Part shown: one piece after another, positions 52,645 to 61,530 of the stretch | Layout of the letters: each line of letters starts with the position of its first letter | Position numbering within the stretch: the stretch's first letter is position 1 | Assembly (NCBI RefSeq): GCF_009362735.1 | Contig: NZ_WHNP01000030.1 | Location: forward strand, 1 to 64,000 | Source: Paraburkholderia franconis | GTDB taxonomy: Bacteria > Pseudomonadota > Gammaproteobacteria > Burkholderiales > Burkholderiaceae | Length of the DNA stretch: 64,000 bases | Direction: 5' to 3' | Program-made: the position numbers and the translations under genes | Notes under the pieces: generated by a model | Told to the model about the DNA's origin: nothing | The model's input: only the letters and a program-made list of their open reading frames with translations | Databases searched by the model: none

Positions 52645-53616
52645 ATGCCAAGCCTTCGCAAGAAATTGCCCAGTGCCAATGCGCTGTTCGTGTTCGAAGC
52701 GGCCGCGCGCTGCCATAACTTCACGCATGCCGCGCAGGAACTCGATGTGAGCCAGCCGGCCGTGAGCCGCATGCTCGCACGCATGGAGGATCATATCGGC
52801 GTGCGTCTATTCGAACGCGTGCGCGGCGGCATCGAGTTGACGGAAAGCGGCAAGATTCTATATCGCGCGATTTCGGAAGGCTTCGATGGCATCGAAAATG
52901 CAATACGCGAAATCGAGGCCCGCGCGACGGGTGTCGAGCCGGTCATGCTGTCCGTATCGACGGGCTTCGCAACGCACTGGCTGATGCCGCGCACGAGCCG
53001 CGTGAGGCAGGCGTTCCCTCACATCGATTTGCGGTTTCAACTGATTTGCGGACATAGCGACGGGCCGCTCAATGACGTGGATCTGGGCATACGCTTTCTG
53101 CTCGACAACGAGATCAACGAGAACGCCGTGTTCGTGATGCCGGAAACGTTGCTGCCCGTCTGCAATCAGCGCTATCTCGACACGGTTCGTACCGACGCCG
53201 GCCGCGCGCAAGGCGACACGCTGATCGTAACGGACGACGAACAGCACGACTGGCACGAACGCTTTAGCGCATTCATCGGAAATGGACGACGTATCGCGGG
53301 CACGATGAGCTTCGCCGATTACGCAAGCGCCGTGCAAGCCGCGCTGCTTGGCAAGGGCATCGCGCTCGGCAGGCTCGATGTCGTGTCGCATTGGCTCGCG
53401 CAAGGCGCTTTACTGCCCGCCGAACATGAAGTGATGGTGACAAATTGGCGTTGCTGTCTTCTCACGCCGCCTAACAAACCGTTGCGGCAGATCGTAGCCA
53501 ACCTGCGCGACTGGCTCATTGAAGAGACGCGCAACGATATGCGCACTGTCGCGAAGAGGTACCCCAAGCTCGGTTTGCAGGAGGCGATGAAGCAGACCGG
53601 GCTGAAGTTCGGCTAA
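52645..53616 (+). CDS. LysR-family transcriptional regulator
   Basis: ATG 52645 gives 323 residues; the open frame before it lacks family sequence. The helix-turn-helix is LPSANALFVFEAAARCHNFT, HAAQELDVSQPAVSRMLARM and GVRLFERVRGGIELTESGK. The GcvA-like effector domain contains PRTSRVRQAFPHIDLRFQL and GIRFL. It lies between the tartrate-type dehydrogenase (same strand, 167 bases upstream) and a convergent MFS carrier, so it probably controls one or both. Confidence 0.9.
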   Translation: MPSLRKKLPSANALFVFEAAARCHNFTHAAQELDVSQPAVSRMLARMEDHIGVRLFERVRGGIELTESGKILYRAISEGFDGIENAIREIEARATGVEPVMLSVSTGFATHWLMPRTSRVRQAFPHIDLRFQLICGHSDGPLNDVDLGIRFLLDNEINENAVFVMPETLLPVCNQRYLDTVRTDAGRAQGDTLIVTDDEQHDWHERFSAFIGNGRRIAGTMSFADYASAVQAALLGKGIALGRLDVVSHWLAQGALLPAEHEVMVTNWRCCLLTPPNKPLRQIVANLRDWLIEETRNDMRTVAKRYPKLGLQEAMKQTGLKFG

Positions 53617-53672
53617 GTGATGGCGCCTATCGGCGCGGATGCGAGCGAGCGCGTGTTTTTGGCCAAACGCGA

Positions 53673-53708
53673 AATGCCCGCAATCGGTCGAACTGAAATG
53701 CGGGCATT
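53673..53708. terminator. Bidirectional hairpin between LysR and MFS genes
   Basis: AATGCCCGCA (53673-53682) and TGCGGGCATT (53699-53708) form 10 perfect pairs between convergent genes. Ends are A- and T-rich on each side but short, so this probably ends transcription from both sides. Confidence 0.65.
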
Positions 53709-53715
53709 CAGAAGA

Positions 53716-55095
53716 TCACTTCAACTGCACTCGCTTGATTTCACCCACGATCAGCAGATAACTCACGATTGCCACCAGCGCATTGCAAGCGACGAATACG
53801 AGTGCGCCACTAAACGATCCCGTCAGCTTGACGATGTAGCCGATGACGATCGGCGTGGTGATCGCGGCAATGTTGCCGAACGTATTGAACATGCCGCCGC
53901 TCAGACCGGCGATCTGCTTCGGCGATGTATCCGCGACGACGGCCCAGCCGAGCGCGCCCAGCCCCTTGCCGAAGAAAGCGAACGCCATGATCGCCACGAC
54001 GACAGCGGACGAGTCGACGTAGTTGCACGCGATCATGCTTGTCGACAGCAACATGCCCACTACGATCGGCACCTTGCGCGCGACGGTCAGCGAGTATCCC
54101 TTGCGAATCAGGAAATCGGAGAAGATCCCGCCGAGCACGCCGCCGATGAATCCGCACACAGCAGGCAAGGCGGCGACGAAACCCGCATTGAGAATCGACA
54201 TGCCGCGTTCCTTGACGAGATACACGGGGAACCAGGTCAGGAAGAAATACGTGAGCGTCGTAATGCAGTACTGGCCGATATAAACGCCCAGCAGCATCCG
54301 GTTGCGCAGCAACTGCTTGACGTACGCCCACTTCGGCGCTTCGTCGGTGGATTGCGCAGCGACGTTCGATTCGCGCGTCGCCGCTTCATCCGCGACGTTG
54401 CGCTTCTTAGGCCCATCCATGTCGACGAGCGCGCCGCCCTCCTTGATGTGGTCGAGTTCGGCGCGACTGATACGCGGATGATCTTTGGGGCCGTAGACCG
54501 TCTTCATCCACGCGACGCTCACGACAATGCCCACTGCGCCCATGAAATAGAAGACATACGGCCAGCCGAAGCGATGCGTGACCCAGCCCATGATCGGCGC
54601 GAACATCACCGTCGCAAAGTACTGCGCGGAATTGAAGATCGCAGAAGCCGTGCCGCGCTCGGCGGCGGGAAACCACGCAGCCACGATGCGGCCATTGGCA
54701 GGAAACGACGGCGCTTCGCTCAAGCCGACGAGAAAGCGCAGCGCAAACAGCGTGCTGACCGCAAGCGAAACGCTCAGGTAAGTGACCGTGCCCTGCAATA
54801 CGGTGAACACCGACCAGATGAAAATGCTCGCTGCGTAAACGCGTTTCGATCCGAAGCGGTCGAGCAGCCAGCCGCCCGGCAATTGACCGATCACATACGA
54901 CCAGCCGAATGCAGAAAAGATGAAGCCCATGGCAACTGCGTCGAGACCGAGATCTTTCGACATCGCGGTGCCCGCCATCGAAAGCGTCGCACGGTCCGCA
55001 TAGTTGACGGCCGTGACAAGGAACAGCATTGCGACGATCCCGTAGCGAATTCGCGTCTTCTGTGCCACAGACACGCCCTGCACAACGTTGGCCAT
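53716..55095 (-). CDS. MFS transporter, ACS type (glucarate/galactonate/tartrate-like)
   Basis: ATG 55095 follows GGAGGAGA; 459 residues. It has 12 membrane segments and ACS motifs VNYADRATLSMAGTAMSKDL, VGLSEAPSFPANGRIVAAWF and AERGTASAIFNSAQYFA, close to GudP/GarP and D-galactonate carriers. A central cytoplasmic loop of about 45 residues is acidic (KKRNVADEAATRESNVAAQS). Probable substrate class: sugar acids or tartrate, in line with the dehydrogenase next door. Confidence 0.9.
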   Translation of the reverse strand: MANVVQGVSVAQKTRIRYGIVAMLFLVTAVNYADRATLSMAGTAMSKDLGLDAVAMGFIFSAFGWSYVIGQLPGGWLLDRFGSKRVYAASIFIWSVFTVLQGTVTYLSVSLAVSTLFALRFLVGLSEAPSFPANGRIVAAWFPAAERGTASAIFNSAQYFATVMFAPIMGWVTHRFGWPYVFYFMGAVGIVVSVAWMKTVYGPKDHPRISRAELDHIKEGGALVDMDGPKKRNVADEAATRESNVAAQSTDEAPKWAYVKQLLRNRMLLGVYIGQYCITTLTYFFLTWFPVYLVKERGMSILNAGFVAALPAVCGFIGGVLGGIFSDFLIRKGYSLTVARKVPIVVGMLLSTSMIACNYVDSSAVVVAIMAFAFFGKGLGALGWAVVADTSPKQIAGLSGGMFNTFGNIAAITTPIVIGYIVKLTGSFSGALVFVACNALVAIVSYLLIVGEIKRVQLK

Positions 55096-55404
55096 GAATC
55101 GTCTCCTCCTGACGCACCGGCGCGCTGCCGGCAAGATTCGCAACCGCAGCATGAAAGGATATGCTTATAGGTTGTCTGATGACAGAATGAAGCGGTGCAC
55201 CGATTTTTGCAATAACGCGTTTACCCTAGCATATTTCTCTACAGCGCTTCGTATCGGCATGTCATACGCGCTTAGCATGTCTGGCAATGCGTGATCAAGA
55301 GATTTGAGAAGTGATCGCAGGCGCATGTTATACGATGACATATGTCGACGAATTTCGAAGCGCACTTGCGCCTGATCCGCGTGCCCGTGCCTTAAAATCG
55401 CGCG
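55096..55404. other. Divergent intergenic region
   Basis: 309 bases between the MFS and acetyltransferase genes. No RNA gene or recognisable operator was seen. Confidence 0.35.
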
Positions 55405-55920
55405 ATGAACCGAGTTCGCCCTCACATTCGCCCCTTGTGTCCGAGCGATGCAATCGCCTACGCGTCGCTGCGCCTGTGCGCTATCGACGAAGCGCCTCAT
55501 GCGTTCACGTCCACGCGCGAAGATGAGGGAAAACGCTCGCTCGATGAAATCGAGGCGCGTATCTGTTCGACGGCGAACCAGATCGTGTTCGGCGCCTTCG
55601 ACGGCGACACGCTGATCGCCGTGGCGGGGCTCAGGCGTTACCCGTTGCGTCCCGTGCAGCAAAAGGGTTTTCTGTGGGGTTTGTTCGTCGCGCAGGCGCA
55701 TCGCAGGAACGGCGTCGCGCGGCAACTGATTGCCGCCGCCATCGATCACGCGCGCGCAATGGGCCTGACCCATATCGCGCTGAATACGGACGCCGAAAAC
55801 GCCGGCGCGATCGCGCTCTACAGATCGACGGGATTTGAAGCCGTCGAGAACGAACGGTGCGTCGACGGAATCGACGACGATACGGATCGCGAAGTCGAGA
55901 TGATGCTGCGCGTCAAATGA
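55405..55920 (+). CDS. GNAT-family N-acetyltransferase
   Basis: The 171-residue product has the GNAT core: IRPLCPSDAIAYASLRLCAI at the N-terminus, GFLWGLFVAQAHRRNGVARQ (motif A; the acetyl-CoA loop reads QAHRRNGVA, with R-x-x-G-x-A pattern retained) and HIALNTDAENAGAIALYRST, the B motif with GFEAVENE. The acceptor could be an amino group on a small molecule or protein. It is monocistronic. Confidence 0.87.
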   Translation: MNRVRPHIRPLCPSDAIAYASLRLCAIDEAPHAFTSTREDEGKRSLDEIEARICSTANQIVFGAFDGDTLIAVAGLRRYPLRPVQQKGFLWGLFVAQAHRRNGVARQLIAAAIDHARAMGLTHIALNTDAENAGAIALYRSTGFEAVENERCVDGIDDDTDREVEMMLRVK

Positions 55921-55938
55921 GCGAGCGTCGTGAGGCCA

Positions 55939-56790
55939 TCAACACTCGATGAATGAACTGAGCATCCGGTTGAAAGCAGCCGGACTCGCGACGTTCATGC
56001 CGTGCGATGCGCCTGCAATCGTTCCCCGGTCCGCGAGATAGATCCACTCTTGAAGACTGTCGACGTTATTGCGAAACATGCGCGGACTCTTTTGCCCATC
56101 GACGAGCAGTGTTCGGCACTTTACCTCCGCCGCCGCGTCGCGCGAATAGGCTGGCAGCGGATCGCAAAACTGCTTGGGCAGCGTGCTCGCGTTGTCGAGC
56201 GCCATCGTGCGAAAGGCGGTTGTGCTCTTTCTCCACGCACCGGGCGAGCTGACGGAATCGACGAACAGTTCGAGTCCCGGCTCGACGATACCCTCTTCGA
56301 TCATGCCCGCGACTTTTGCGCGCAAAGCGTTCGTGGCAGCGGGCAGCGATGCTTCGCGCACGCCGTCCTTTTGCAGCGGACCACCAGGATCGGCGAGTGT
56401 CAGCGTTTTGACAAGACGCGGATATTCGCGCGCCAGATGAAACGCAATGCAGCCACCTCGCGAATGTCCCACCACATGAACGGGCGCAAGATCGAGCGCA
56501 TCGATGAACTCCGCCAGTTCGGTGACGTGAGCGTGCCAGCTGAAATCGTTCTGAATGCACGCGTCGGCAGCAGGCCAATAGTGGCTGAGGCTCGGAGCGA
56601 TGCAGCGAAAACGCGCGGAGAGCGGCGCGATCTGCGCATCCCAGTAACGGTAGTCGCACAGCGATCCGTGGACGAATACCACAGGCTCACCCGCGCCGCG
56701 TTCGATGTACGGAATGCAGATGCCCGATGCGACATTCGCGAAGCTCAGTTGGGGATCGGCCAGCAACGCGTGGTCGGTTCGCATGTTCAT
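55939..56790 (-). CDS. Alpha/beta hydrolase
   Basis: ATG 56790 gives 283 residues (an upstream GTG is possible). The fold is clear: VVFVHGSLCDYRYWDAQIAP (oxyanion HG), HVVGHSRGGCIAFHLAREYP (nucleophile serine), TLLVDGQKSPRMF (acid strand) and AGASHGMNVASPAAFN (histidine). It lacks a signal peptide, so it acts in the cytoplasm. The substrate is unknown; the lid region (residues 140-200) is long. It converges with the acetyltransferase gene. Confidence 0.85.
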   Translation of the reverse strand: MNMRTDHALLADPQLSFANVASGICIPYIERGAGEPVVFVHGSLCDYRYWDAQIAPLSARFRCIAPSLSHYWPAADACIQNDFSWHAHVTELAEFIDALDLAPVHVVGHSRGGCIAFHLAREYPRLVKTLTLADPGGPLQKDGVREASLPAATNALRAKVAGMIEEGIVEPGLELFVDSVSSPGAWRKSTTAFRTMALDNASTLPKQFCDPLPAYSRDAAAEVKCRTLLVDGQKSPRMFRNNVDSLQEWIYLADRGTIAGASHGMNVASPAAFNRMLSSFIEC

Positions 56791-56908
56791 GGCAGTCACA
56801 ATCTCGGGTAGGTCGTCGTGTGACTACTATGCCGCAATCGCCAGCGTAAGAAAAACGCGTAATCCGCATCGAATCGTTCAGCTTTTCTGATACGTCTTGA
56901 ACACGCTG

Positions 56909-57325
56909 CTATGGCGCGCTGGACGGATCGTAGGGCACCACCTGCTCGTGTTCCTCAGGATGATTGCGCGCGACTATTGCGCGAGCCGGCATCGTCGTAC
57001 TGAGATTGAAAGGCTGATGCGGCACGCCGGGCGGAATGAAGAGAAAGTCCCCGGCTTCCGTTACGACTGACTGACGCAAGCCCGGCCCGTAGCGCGTTTC
57101 CACGCGCCCTTCCAGAACATAGATTCCCGTTTCGTAGCCGCTGTGAATGTGCGGTTCAGCGTGTCCGCCAGGCGGGACCACGATCAGGTGCATCGACAAC
57201 GCCTGCGCGCCCGTCGTCGTCGCCGAAATGCCCACGAAATACGGCAGGCGCTGACTCGTTGCAATCTCCCTGTCGGGATGCACCACGACGAGCGGCGCCA
57301 ATTCGCCTTGCGATTCGTCTTTCAT
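56909..57325 (-). CDS. Cupin-domain protein
   Basis: ATG 57325 follows GGGGAGG; 138 residues. Both cupin motifs are present: GGHAEPHIHSGYETGIYVLE (G-x5-HxH-x4-E-x6-G) and GDFLFIPPGVPHQPFNLS (PxGxxH). The metal site should therefore be intact. The remainder matches single-domain cupins that act as isomerases, dioxygenases or sensors. It stands alone with no pathway neighbours. Confidence 0.85.
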   Translation of the reverse strand: MKDESQGELAPLVVVHPDREIATSQRLPYFVGISATTTGAQALSMHLIVVPPGGHAEPHIHSGYETGIYVLEGRVETRYGPGLRQSVVTEAGDFLFIPPGVPHQPFNLSTTMPARAIVARNHPEEHEQVVPYDPSSAP

Positions 57326-57558
57326 GCGCGATCCTCCCCGGTTCCGTGGAATGGGCGCGGATTGAATGAAAAGCCGCATTCAACGCGATTCGATTCTACG
57401 CCGACGCGTTGCCGCGTCAGCATCGGTGAAAGGTTTGGCGACCGCAGGTTTAACGTTGCGCCTGTAAAAACCGCAGAGCATCATGAAACGCGCACGCGCC
57501 AGCGCAGACCTTCGCGTCGACCGGCAATCGCCTGGACACAGGCTCATCAGCGGAGCAA

Positions 57559-58161
57559 ATGAACATGAACAAACGTCAGTTCCTGACCGGCGCCGCTGCA
57601 TTCGGCGCAGCCGTGACGCCTGCGTTCGCCGCCACGAACACGAAGCATCCCGCTTGCGCGGCGGCGTCCGCGATCCTGACGATCTCGGGTGCGATCAAGC
57701 GCACGAATCGCGGCGCACTCGATCCGGCCTTCGATCAATTGATGGCGAAGCAACTCGTCAAATTTCCGGAGGCTTATACGTTCGATTATCCGTCCGTCGC
57801 CGCCCTGCCCGTTGTGACGATCAAGCCGACGATCGAATACGACGCGAAGCAGCACACGTTAAGCGGCCCACTGCTGACGAACGTACTCGAACAGGCCGGC
57901 GCACCCACTTTCGGCGACACCAGGATTTTATTGCGTGCCGTCGATGGCTATACGGTGCTGACGACGCTCGACAACATGCGCGCCTGGAAATTCATCGTCG
58001 CGACTCACATGGACGGCAAGCCGATGCCATTGGGCGGACTCGGTCCTTTATGGGCAATCTACGACGCCGACAACATTCCACAACTCGCGACGAAGCCGCT
58101 GAAAGACCGCTTCGTACTGTGTCCGTGGGGGCTCTATCACATACAGATAAGCGAGGCGTAG
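57559..58161 (+). CDS. Exported protein with oxidoreductase molybdopterin-binding-like fold
   Basis: The 200-residue protein begins with a short leader (NKRQFLTGAAAFGAAVTPAF), which has a KR pair in a Tat-like setting. The mature part contains ITISGAIKRTNRGALDPAFD-type and HTLSGPLLTNVLEQAGAPTF, LLRAVDGYTVLTTLDNMRAW and GGLGPLWAIYD. These are characteristic of the small proteins sharing the sulfite-oxidase molybdopterin fold (GPLWxxY signature). I see no cysteine at the usual Mo-ligand position, so cofactor binding is uncertain. It lies just upstream of the MarR-GNAT promoter region. Confidence 0.7.
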   Translation: MNMNKRQFLTGAAAFGAAVTPAFAATNTKHPACAAASAILTISGAIKRTNRGALDPAFDQLMAKQLVKFPEAYTFDYPSVAALPVVTIKPTIEYDAKQHTLSGPLLTNVLEQAGAPTFGDTRILLRAVDGYTVLTTLDNMRAWKFIVATHMDGKPMPLGGLGPLWAIYDADNIPQLATKPLKDRFVLCPWGLYHIQISEA

Positions 58162-58178
58162 AGAAATCACACTCCTTG

Positions 58179-58206
58179 CGTAAGTTGCGCTTCGCAACTA
58201 TAGTAG
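58179..58206 (+). promoter_or_regulatory. Promoter of the MarR-GNAT gene
   Basis: TTGCGT (58179-58184), a 16-base spacer and TATAGT (58201-58206) form a sigma70-like promoter about 28-55 bases upstream of the GTG start. The -10 box lies in the spacer of a large inverted repeat. Confidence 0.5.
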
Positions 58207-58222
58207 TTGCGAAGCGCAACTC
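58186..58222. promoter_or_regulatory. Perfect 15-bp inverted repeat, likely MarR autoregulatory operator
   Basis: GTTGCGCTTCGCAAC (58186-58200), spacer TATAGTA, GTTGCGAAGCGCAAC (58208-58222). Each arm is itself a near-palindrome (TTGCG-CTT-CGCAA). It covers the -10 box and the presumed transcription start, so bound protein should block the promoter. Confidence 0.7.
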
Positions 58223-58233
58223 TGGGAGCCGTG

Positions 58234-59214
58234 GTGGATATCATCGATAAACCTTCTCAATCGCGCGACAAGACCATCCTCGAATTGCGGGAGTTCTCGC
58301 GCAAGCTCGTTCGCGAACTCGGTTTCATGCGATCCACGCTCGCGGAAAGCGATCTTGCGCCGTCGGCCGTGCACGCGATCCTCGAAATCGGCGCCACGCC
58401 CGGCATGCAGGCGCGCGATCTCGCTCATCTTCTGCGCCTCGACAAGTCGAATGCCAGCAGACAGATCGGAAAGCTCGAATCGGCGGGGCTCGTCGAGCGC
58501 ACGGCATCGAGCGAGGACGGGCGTTCGTCGGAGCTTTATCTGACGAGAGCAGGCCAGCAGCTGCGCAAGAAAATCGACAAGTTCGCAACCGATCAGGTAT
58601 CGAGCGCATTGCGCAAGCTCGCGCCCTCCGATCAACAGGCGCTGGTGCGCGCGTTGTCGCTGTATGCGAGCGCGCTCGCGCAGGACAACGATGCCAGGGA
58701 GAATCAGACGCCATCGACGCCGAACGTGCAAATCGTCGAGGGCTACTACCCCGGCTGCATCGGCGACATCGCGAGTCTTCACGGGCGTTATTACTCACAG
58801 CACACAGGCTTCGGCGTGTTCTTCGAAAAGCGCGTCGCGACAGAGCTCGCAGCGTTCGCAGAGTCATTGCCCGATCCCGATAAGGGACTGTGGCTCGTCG
58901 TCGACAACGCGCGCACGCTTGCGTCGGTCGCCATCGACTCGGATGCATCGACGCGCATCGCGCACCTGCGCTGGTTCATCGTCGACGATTCGCTGCGCGG
59001 CTCAGGTCTGGGCCGGCAATTGATGAGACGCGCGATGGCCTTCGTCGACGAACGCTTCGACGAGACCTACCTTTGGACGTTCAAGGGCCTCGACGCCGCG
59101 CGTCATCTGTATGAGGCGTTCGGCTTCACGCTGGCCGAAGAGGCGGACGGTACGCAGTGGGGAAAGACGGTCATCGAACAGCGTTTCATCCGGCGCACGA
59201 AGTCGCCTCGATAG
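58234..59214 (+). CDS. MarR-GNAT fusion regulator/acetyltransferase
   Basis: GTG 58234, after GGGAG (58223-58227), gives 326 residues. Residues 1-145 are a MarR winged helix (MQARDLAHLLRLDKSNASRQ, IGKLESAGLVERTASSEDGR, QQLRKKIDKFATDQVSSALR). Residues 165-326 are a GNAT domain (IVEGYYPGCIGDIASLHGRY, LRWFIVDDSLRGSGLGRQLM with the acetyl-CoA loop, LWTFKGLDAARHLYEAFGFT). Such fusions are known in Proteobacteria; the acetyl acceptor is usually unknown. A 15-bp inverted repeat over its own promoter strongly suggests autoregulation. Confidence 0.92.
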   Translation: MDIIDKPSQSRDKTILELREFSRKLVRELGFMRSTLAESDLAPSAVHAILEIGATPGMQARDLAHLLRLDKSNASRQIGKLESAGLVERTASSEDGRSSELYLTRAGQQLRKKIDKFATDQVSSALRKLAPSDQQALVRALSLYASALAQDNDARENQTPSTPNVQIVEGYYPGCIGDIASLHGRYYSQHTGFGVFFEKRVATELAAFAESLPDPDKGLWLVVDNARTLASVAIDSDASTRIAHLRWFIVDDSLRGSGLGRQLMRRAMAFVDERFDETYLWTFKGLDAARHLYEAFGFTLAEEADGTQWGKTVIEQRFIRRTKSPR

Positions 59215-59221
59215 AAGCGCG

Positions 59222-59842
59222 CTAGAACAGATCGAATCGCGCAAGCTCTCGCGATAGCGCATCCGCATCGACGAACTGATATGCGTGCAAACCGGCGTCG
59301 ATTGCGCCTGTGACGTTGGCTTCGGAGTCGTCGATGAAAAGCGTTTCGCTCGCATCAACACCCAGATGACTGACACAGCCGAGATACGCTTCGACGGCGG
59401 GCTTCGCCGCACCGAACGCAGCCGACGGATAGACATGCAAGCCGAAAAGTTGCGCAACAGGCGGGTTGAGATAGCCGATGTGATCGGTGACGAGACGGCA
59501 GTTGTTGGTCAGCACGGCGATCTTGCGACGCGTGGCGATCCGTGCAGCGACGGCGAGCGATTCGGCGTTAGGCGTGATCGACGCGTGGCGCGCAACGAGC
59601 CAGTCGTCGCGGCTGACGGGACAACCCAGCAGATTGCCGAGTTCGAGCAGATACTCGTCGTCGGTGATCTCCCCGGCATCGGCGCGCGCTTCGAGCCCTG
59701 AGCCCCAGATCGCGTGGCGCACGGCCTCGGGCGGCCTGCCCGTGATCAACGACATTCGATCGGTCCGCGCTGCACGGTCGTAATGGGACAACACGCCCTC
59801 CATGTCGAAGAGCACGAGTTTGATTTTGATCGATGACGTCAT
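59222..59842 (-). CDS. HAD-superfamily hydrolase with altered first motif
   Basis: The 206-residue protein has HAD motifs I-IV: LVLFDMEGVLSHYD (residues 10-23), VLTNN (motif II), AKPAVEAYLGCV (lysine) and LFIDDSEANVTGA (DD). Motif I reads D-M-E rather than the usual D-x-D, so the general acid/base aspartate is replaced by glutamate. It is the last gene of the hpa operon, 35 bases after hpaI, and may handle a side product or be unrelated to the pathway. It may be a phosphatase or a 2-haloacid-type hydrolase. Confidence 0.85.
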   Translation of the reverse strand: MTSSIKIKLVLFDMEGVLSHYDRAARTDRMSLITGRPPEAVRHAIWGSGLEARADAGEITDDEYLLELGNLLGCPVSRDDWLVARHASITPNAESLAVAARIATRRKIAVLTNNCRLVTDHIGYLNPPVAQLFGLHVYPSAAFGAAKPAVEAYLGCVSHLGVDASETLFIDDSEANVTGAIDAGLHAYQFVDADALSRELARFDLF

Positions 59843-59877
59843 GGTGCCGCCTCCGCATCGAACGCATCCACGCGACG

Positions 59878-60684
59878 CTAGTACCCGCCCTTTACAGTCG
59901 TATCCGCGCGCCTCTCGTCTCCGATGTATGAGGCCGCAAGATCGGCGGCCGCGCGGCTGAGCAGACCCGTATCGGTACCAACGGCGACGAACGTCGCGCC
60001 CGCTTCCAGATATTCGGCGGCGAACGCGCGATCCGGCGCGAGCACGCCCGCCGCCTTGCCCGCCGCGTGCACCGTTCGAATGCCCTCGCGAATCGCCTCA
60101 CGCACGACGGGTTCGCCAGGCTTGCCGAGAAAGCCCATCGACGCGCTCAGATCCGCAGGCCCGAAGAATACGCCGTCCACGCCATCGACGTTCGCAATCG
60201 CATCCAGATTCGACAGCCCTTGCAGTGTCTCGACCTGCACCAGCACGCACAACTCATCCGAAGCAGTGGCCAGATAATCGGGCACACGGTTCCAGCGCGA
60301 CGCCCGCGCAAGCGCACTGCCGACACCGCGCACGCCTTGCGGCGGATAACGCGTCGCCGCGACAGCCGCTTTCGCCTGTTCCTCGGTATCGATCATCGGC
60401 AGCAACAAGGTCTGCGCACCGATGTCGAGCAACTGCTTGATCATCGCTGCATCGCTCTTGACCGGCCGCACGACAGGATGCGACCGATACGCCGACACTG
60501 CCTGCAATTGCGCGAGCGTGCTGCGCACATTGTTGGGTGCGTGTTCATTGTCGATGAGCAGCCAATCGAAACCCGCCGTCGCGAGGAGTTCGACGACGTA
60601 CGCATCGGCAAGCGCCGCCCACAATCCGAATTGCGGCTTGCCTTGCGCCAATGCGCGCTTGAAGCGATTCTGAACGCGTTCCAT
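59878..60684 (-). CDS. hpaI: 4-Hydroxy-2-oxoheptanedioate aldolase
   Basis: The 268-residue protein matches HpaI class II aldolases: GLWAALADAYVVELLATAGF, IDNEHAPNNVRSTLAQLQAV (catalytic histidine), VQVETLQGLSNLDAI (metal glutamate) and FFGPADLSASMGFLGKPGEP (metal aspartate). It cleaves 4-hydroxy-2-oxoheptanedioate to pyruvate and succinate semialdehyde, the last step of homoprotocatechuate breakdown. The gene follows hpaH by 9 bases. Confidence 0.93.
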   Translation of the reverse strand: MERVQNRFKRALAQGKPQFGLWAALADAYVVELLATAGFDWLLIDNEHAPNNVRSTLAQLQAVSAYRSHPVVRPVKSDAAMIKQLLDIGAQTLLLPMIDTEEQAKAAVAATRYPPQGVRGVGSALARASRWNRVPDYLATASDELCVLVQVETLQGLSNLDAIANVDGVDGVFFGPADLSASMGFLGKPGEPVVREAIREGIRTVHAAGKAAGVLAPDRAFAAEYLEAGATFVAVGTDTGLLSRAAADLAASYIGDERRADTTVKGGY

Positions 60685-60693
60685 CGCGAGCCC

Positions 60694-61497
60694 TCAGACA
60701 AAGTTGAGCGCAATACCGCCTAACGGGCCGTAATCGACATGGAACGTATCGCCGGCGCGCGCGGAAACCGGACTCGTGAATGAGCCGCTGAGTATCACGT
60801 CGTTTACATTCAGGCTCTCGTCATACGGCGAGATCTTGTTCGCGAGCCACGCAACGCCTGTCGCCGGGTGATTGAGCACAGCCGCTGCAAGACCGCTCTC
60901 TTCGACGGCACCGTTCTTGTAGAGCAATGCGCCGACCCAGCGCAGATCGACATCCATCGGGCGCACGGGACGGCCGCCCATCACGATGCCCGCATTCGCG
61001 GCAAAGTCCGAGATCGTATCGAAGACCTTGCGCGGCGCGCGTGTGTCGCGGTCGAACTGCTCGATGCGCGCATCGATGATCTCGACAGCGGGCGTCACGT
61101 ATGCCGTCGCGTCGAGCACGTCGAACAGCGTCACGCCCGGGCCTTTGAGTGGCTTCGCGAGAATGAACGCCAGTTCAACTTCGACGCGTGGCGCAATGAA
61201 GCGATCCGCACGAATGTCCTGCCCGCTTTCGATAAACATGCTGTCGAGAAGCGGCGCATAGTCCGGCTCATCGATCTGCGAAGAGCGCTGCATCGCGCGC
61301 GACGTCAAGCCGATCTTGCGCCCTTTGATCACATGGCCTTCGGCCAGTTTCATCTTCACCCATTCGCGCTGGATCGCGTAGCCATCTTCGATCGTCATCT
61401 CCGGATAGGCAGCGGAAAAATGCCGCAATTGCGTGCGCGTTTTCTCGGCGTGGTCGAGCTTCGCCGCGAGTTCGCGAATGGTCGTCTGGTCTAGCAT
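60694..61497 (-). CDS. hpaH: 2-Oxo-hepta-3-ene-1,7-dioate hydratase
   Basis: I use ATG 61497; the frame continues nine codons upstream. The 267-residue product has HpaH/MhpD-family sequence: HVIKGRKIGLTSRAMQRSSQ, APRVEVELAFILAKPLKGPG (metal glutamates), NAGIVMGGRPVRPMDVDLRW and GDTFHVDYGPLGGIALNFV at the C-terminus. It hydrates 2-oxohept-3-ene-1,7-dioate to the aldolase substrate. It lies 33 bases after hpaF. Confidence 0.93.
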   Translation of the reverse strand: MLDQTTIRELAAKLDHAEKTRTQLRHFSAAYPEMTIEDGYAIQREWVKMKLAEGHVIKGRKIGLTSRAMQRSSQIDEPDYAPLLDSMFIESGQDIRADRFIAPRVEVELAFILAKPLKGPGVTLFDVLDATAYVTPAVEIIDARIEQFDRDTRAPRKVFDTISDFAANAGIVMGGRPVRPMDVDLRWVGALLYKNGAVEESGLAAAVLNHPATGVAWLANKISPYDESLNVNDVILSGSFTSPVSARAGDTFHVDYGPLGGIALNFV

Positions 61498-61530
61498 GAT
61501 CAATTCCAGTCCCATGCAAGGCATTCGCGC

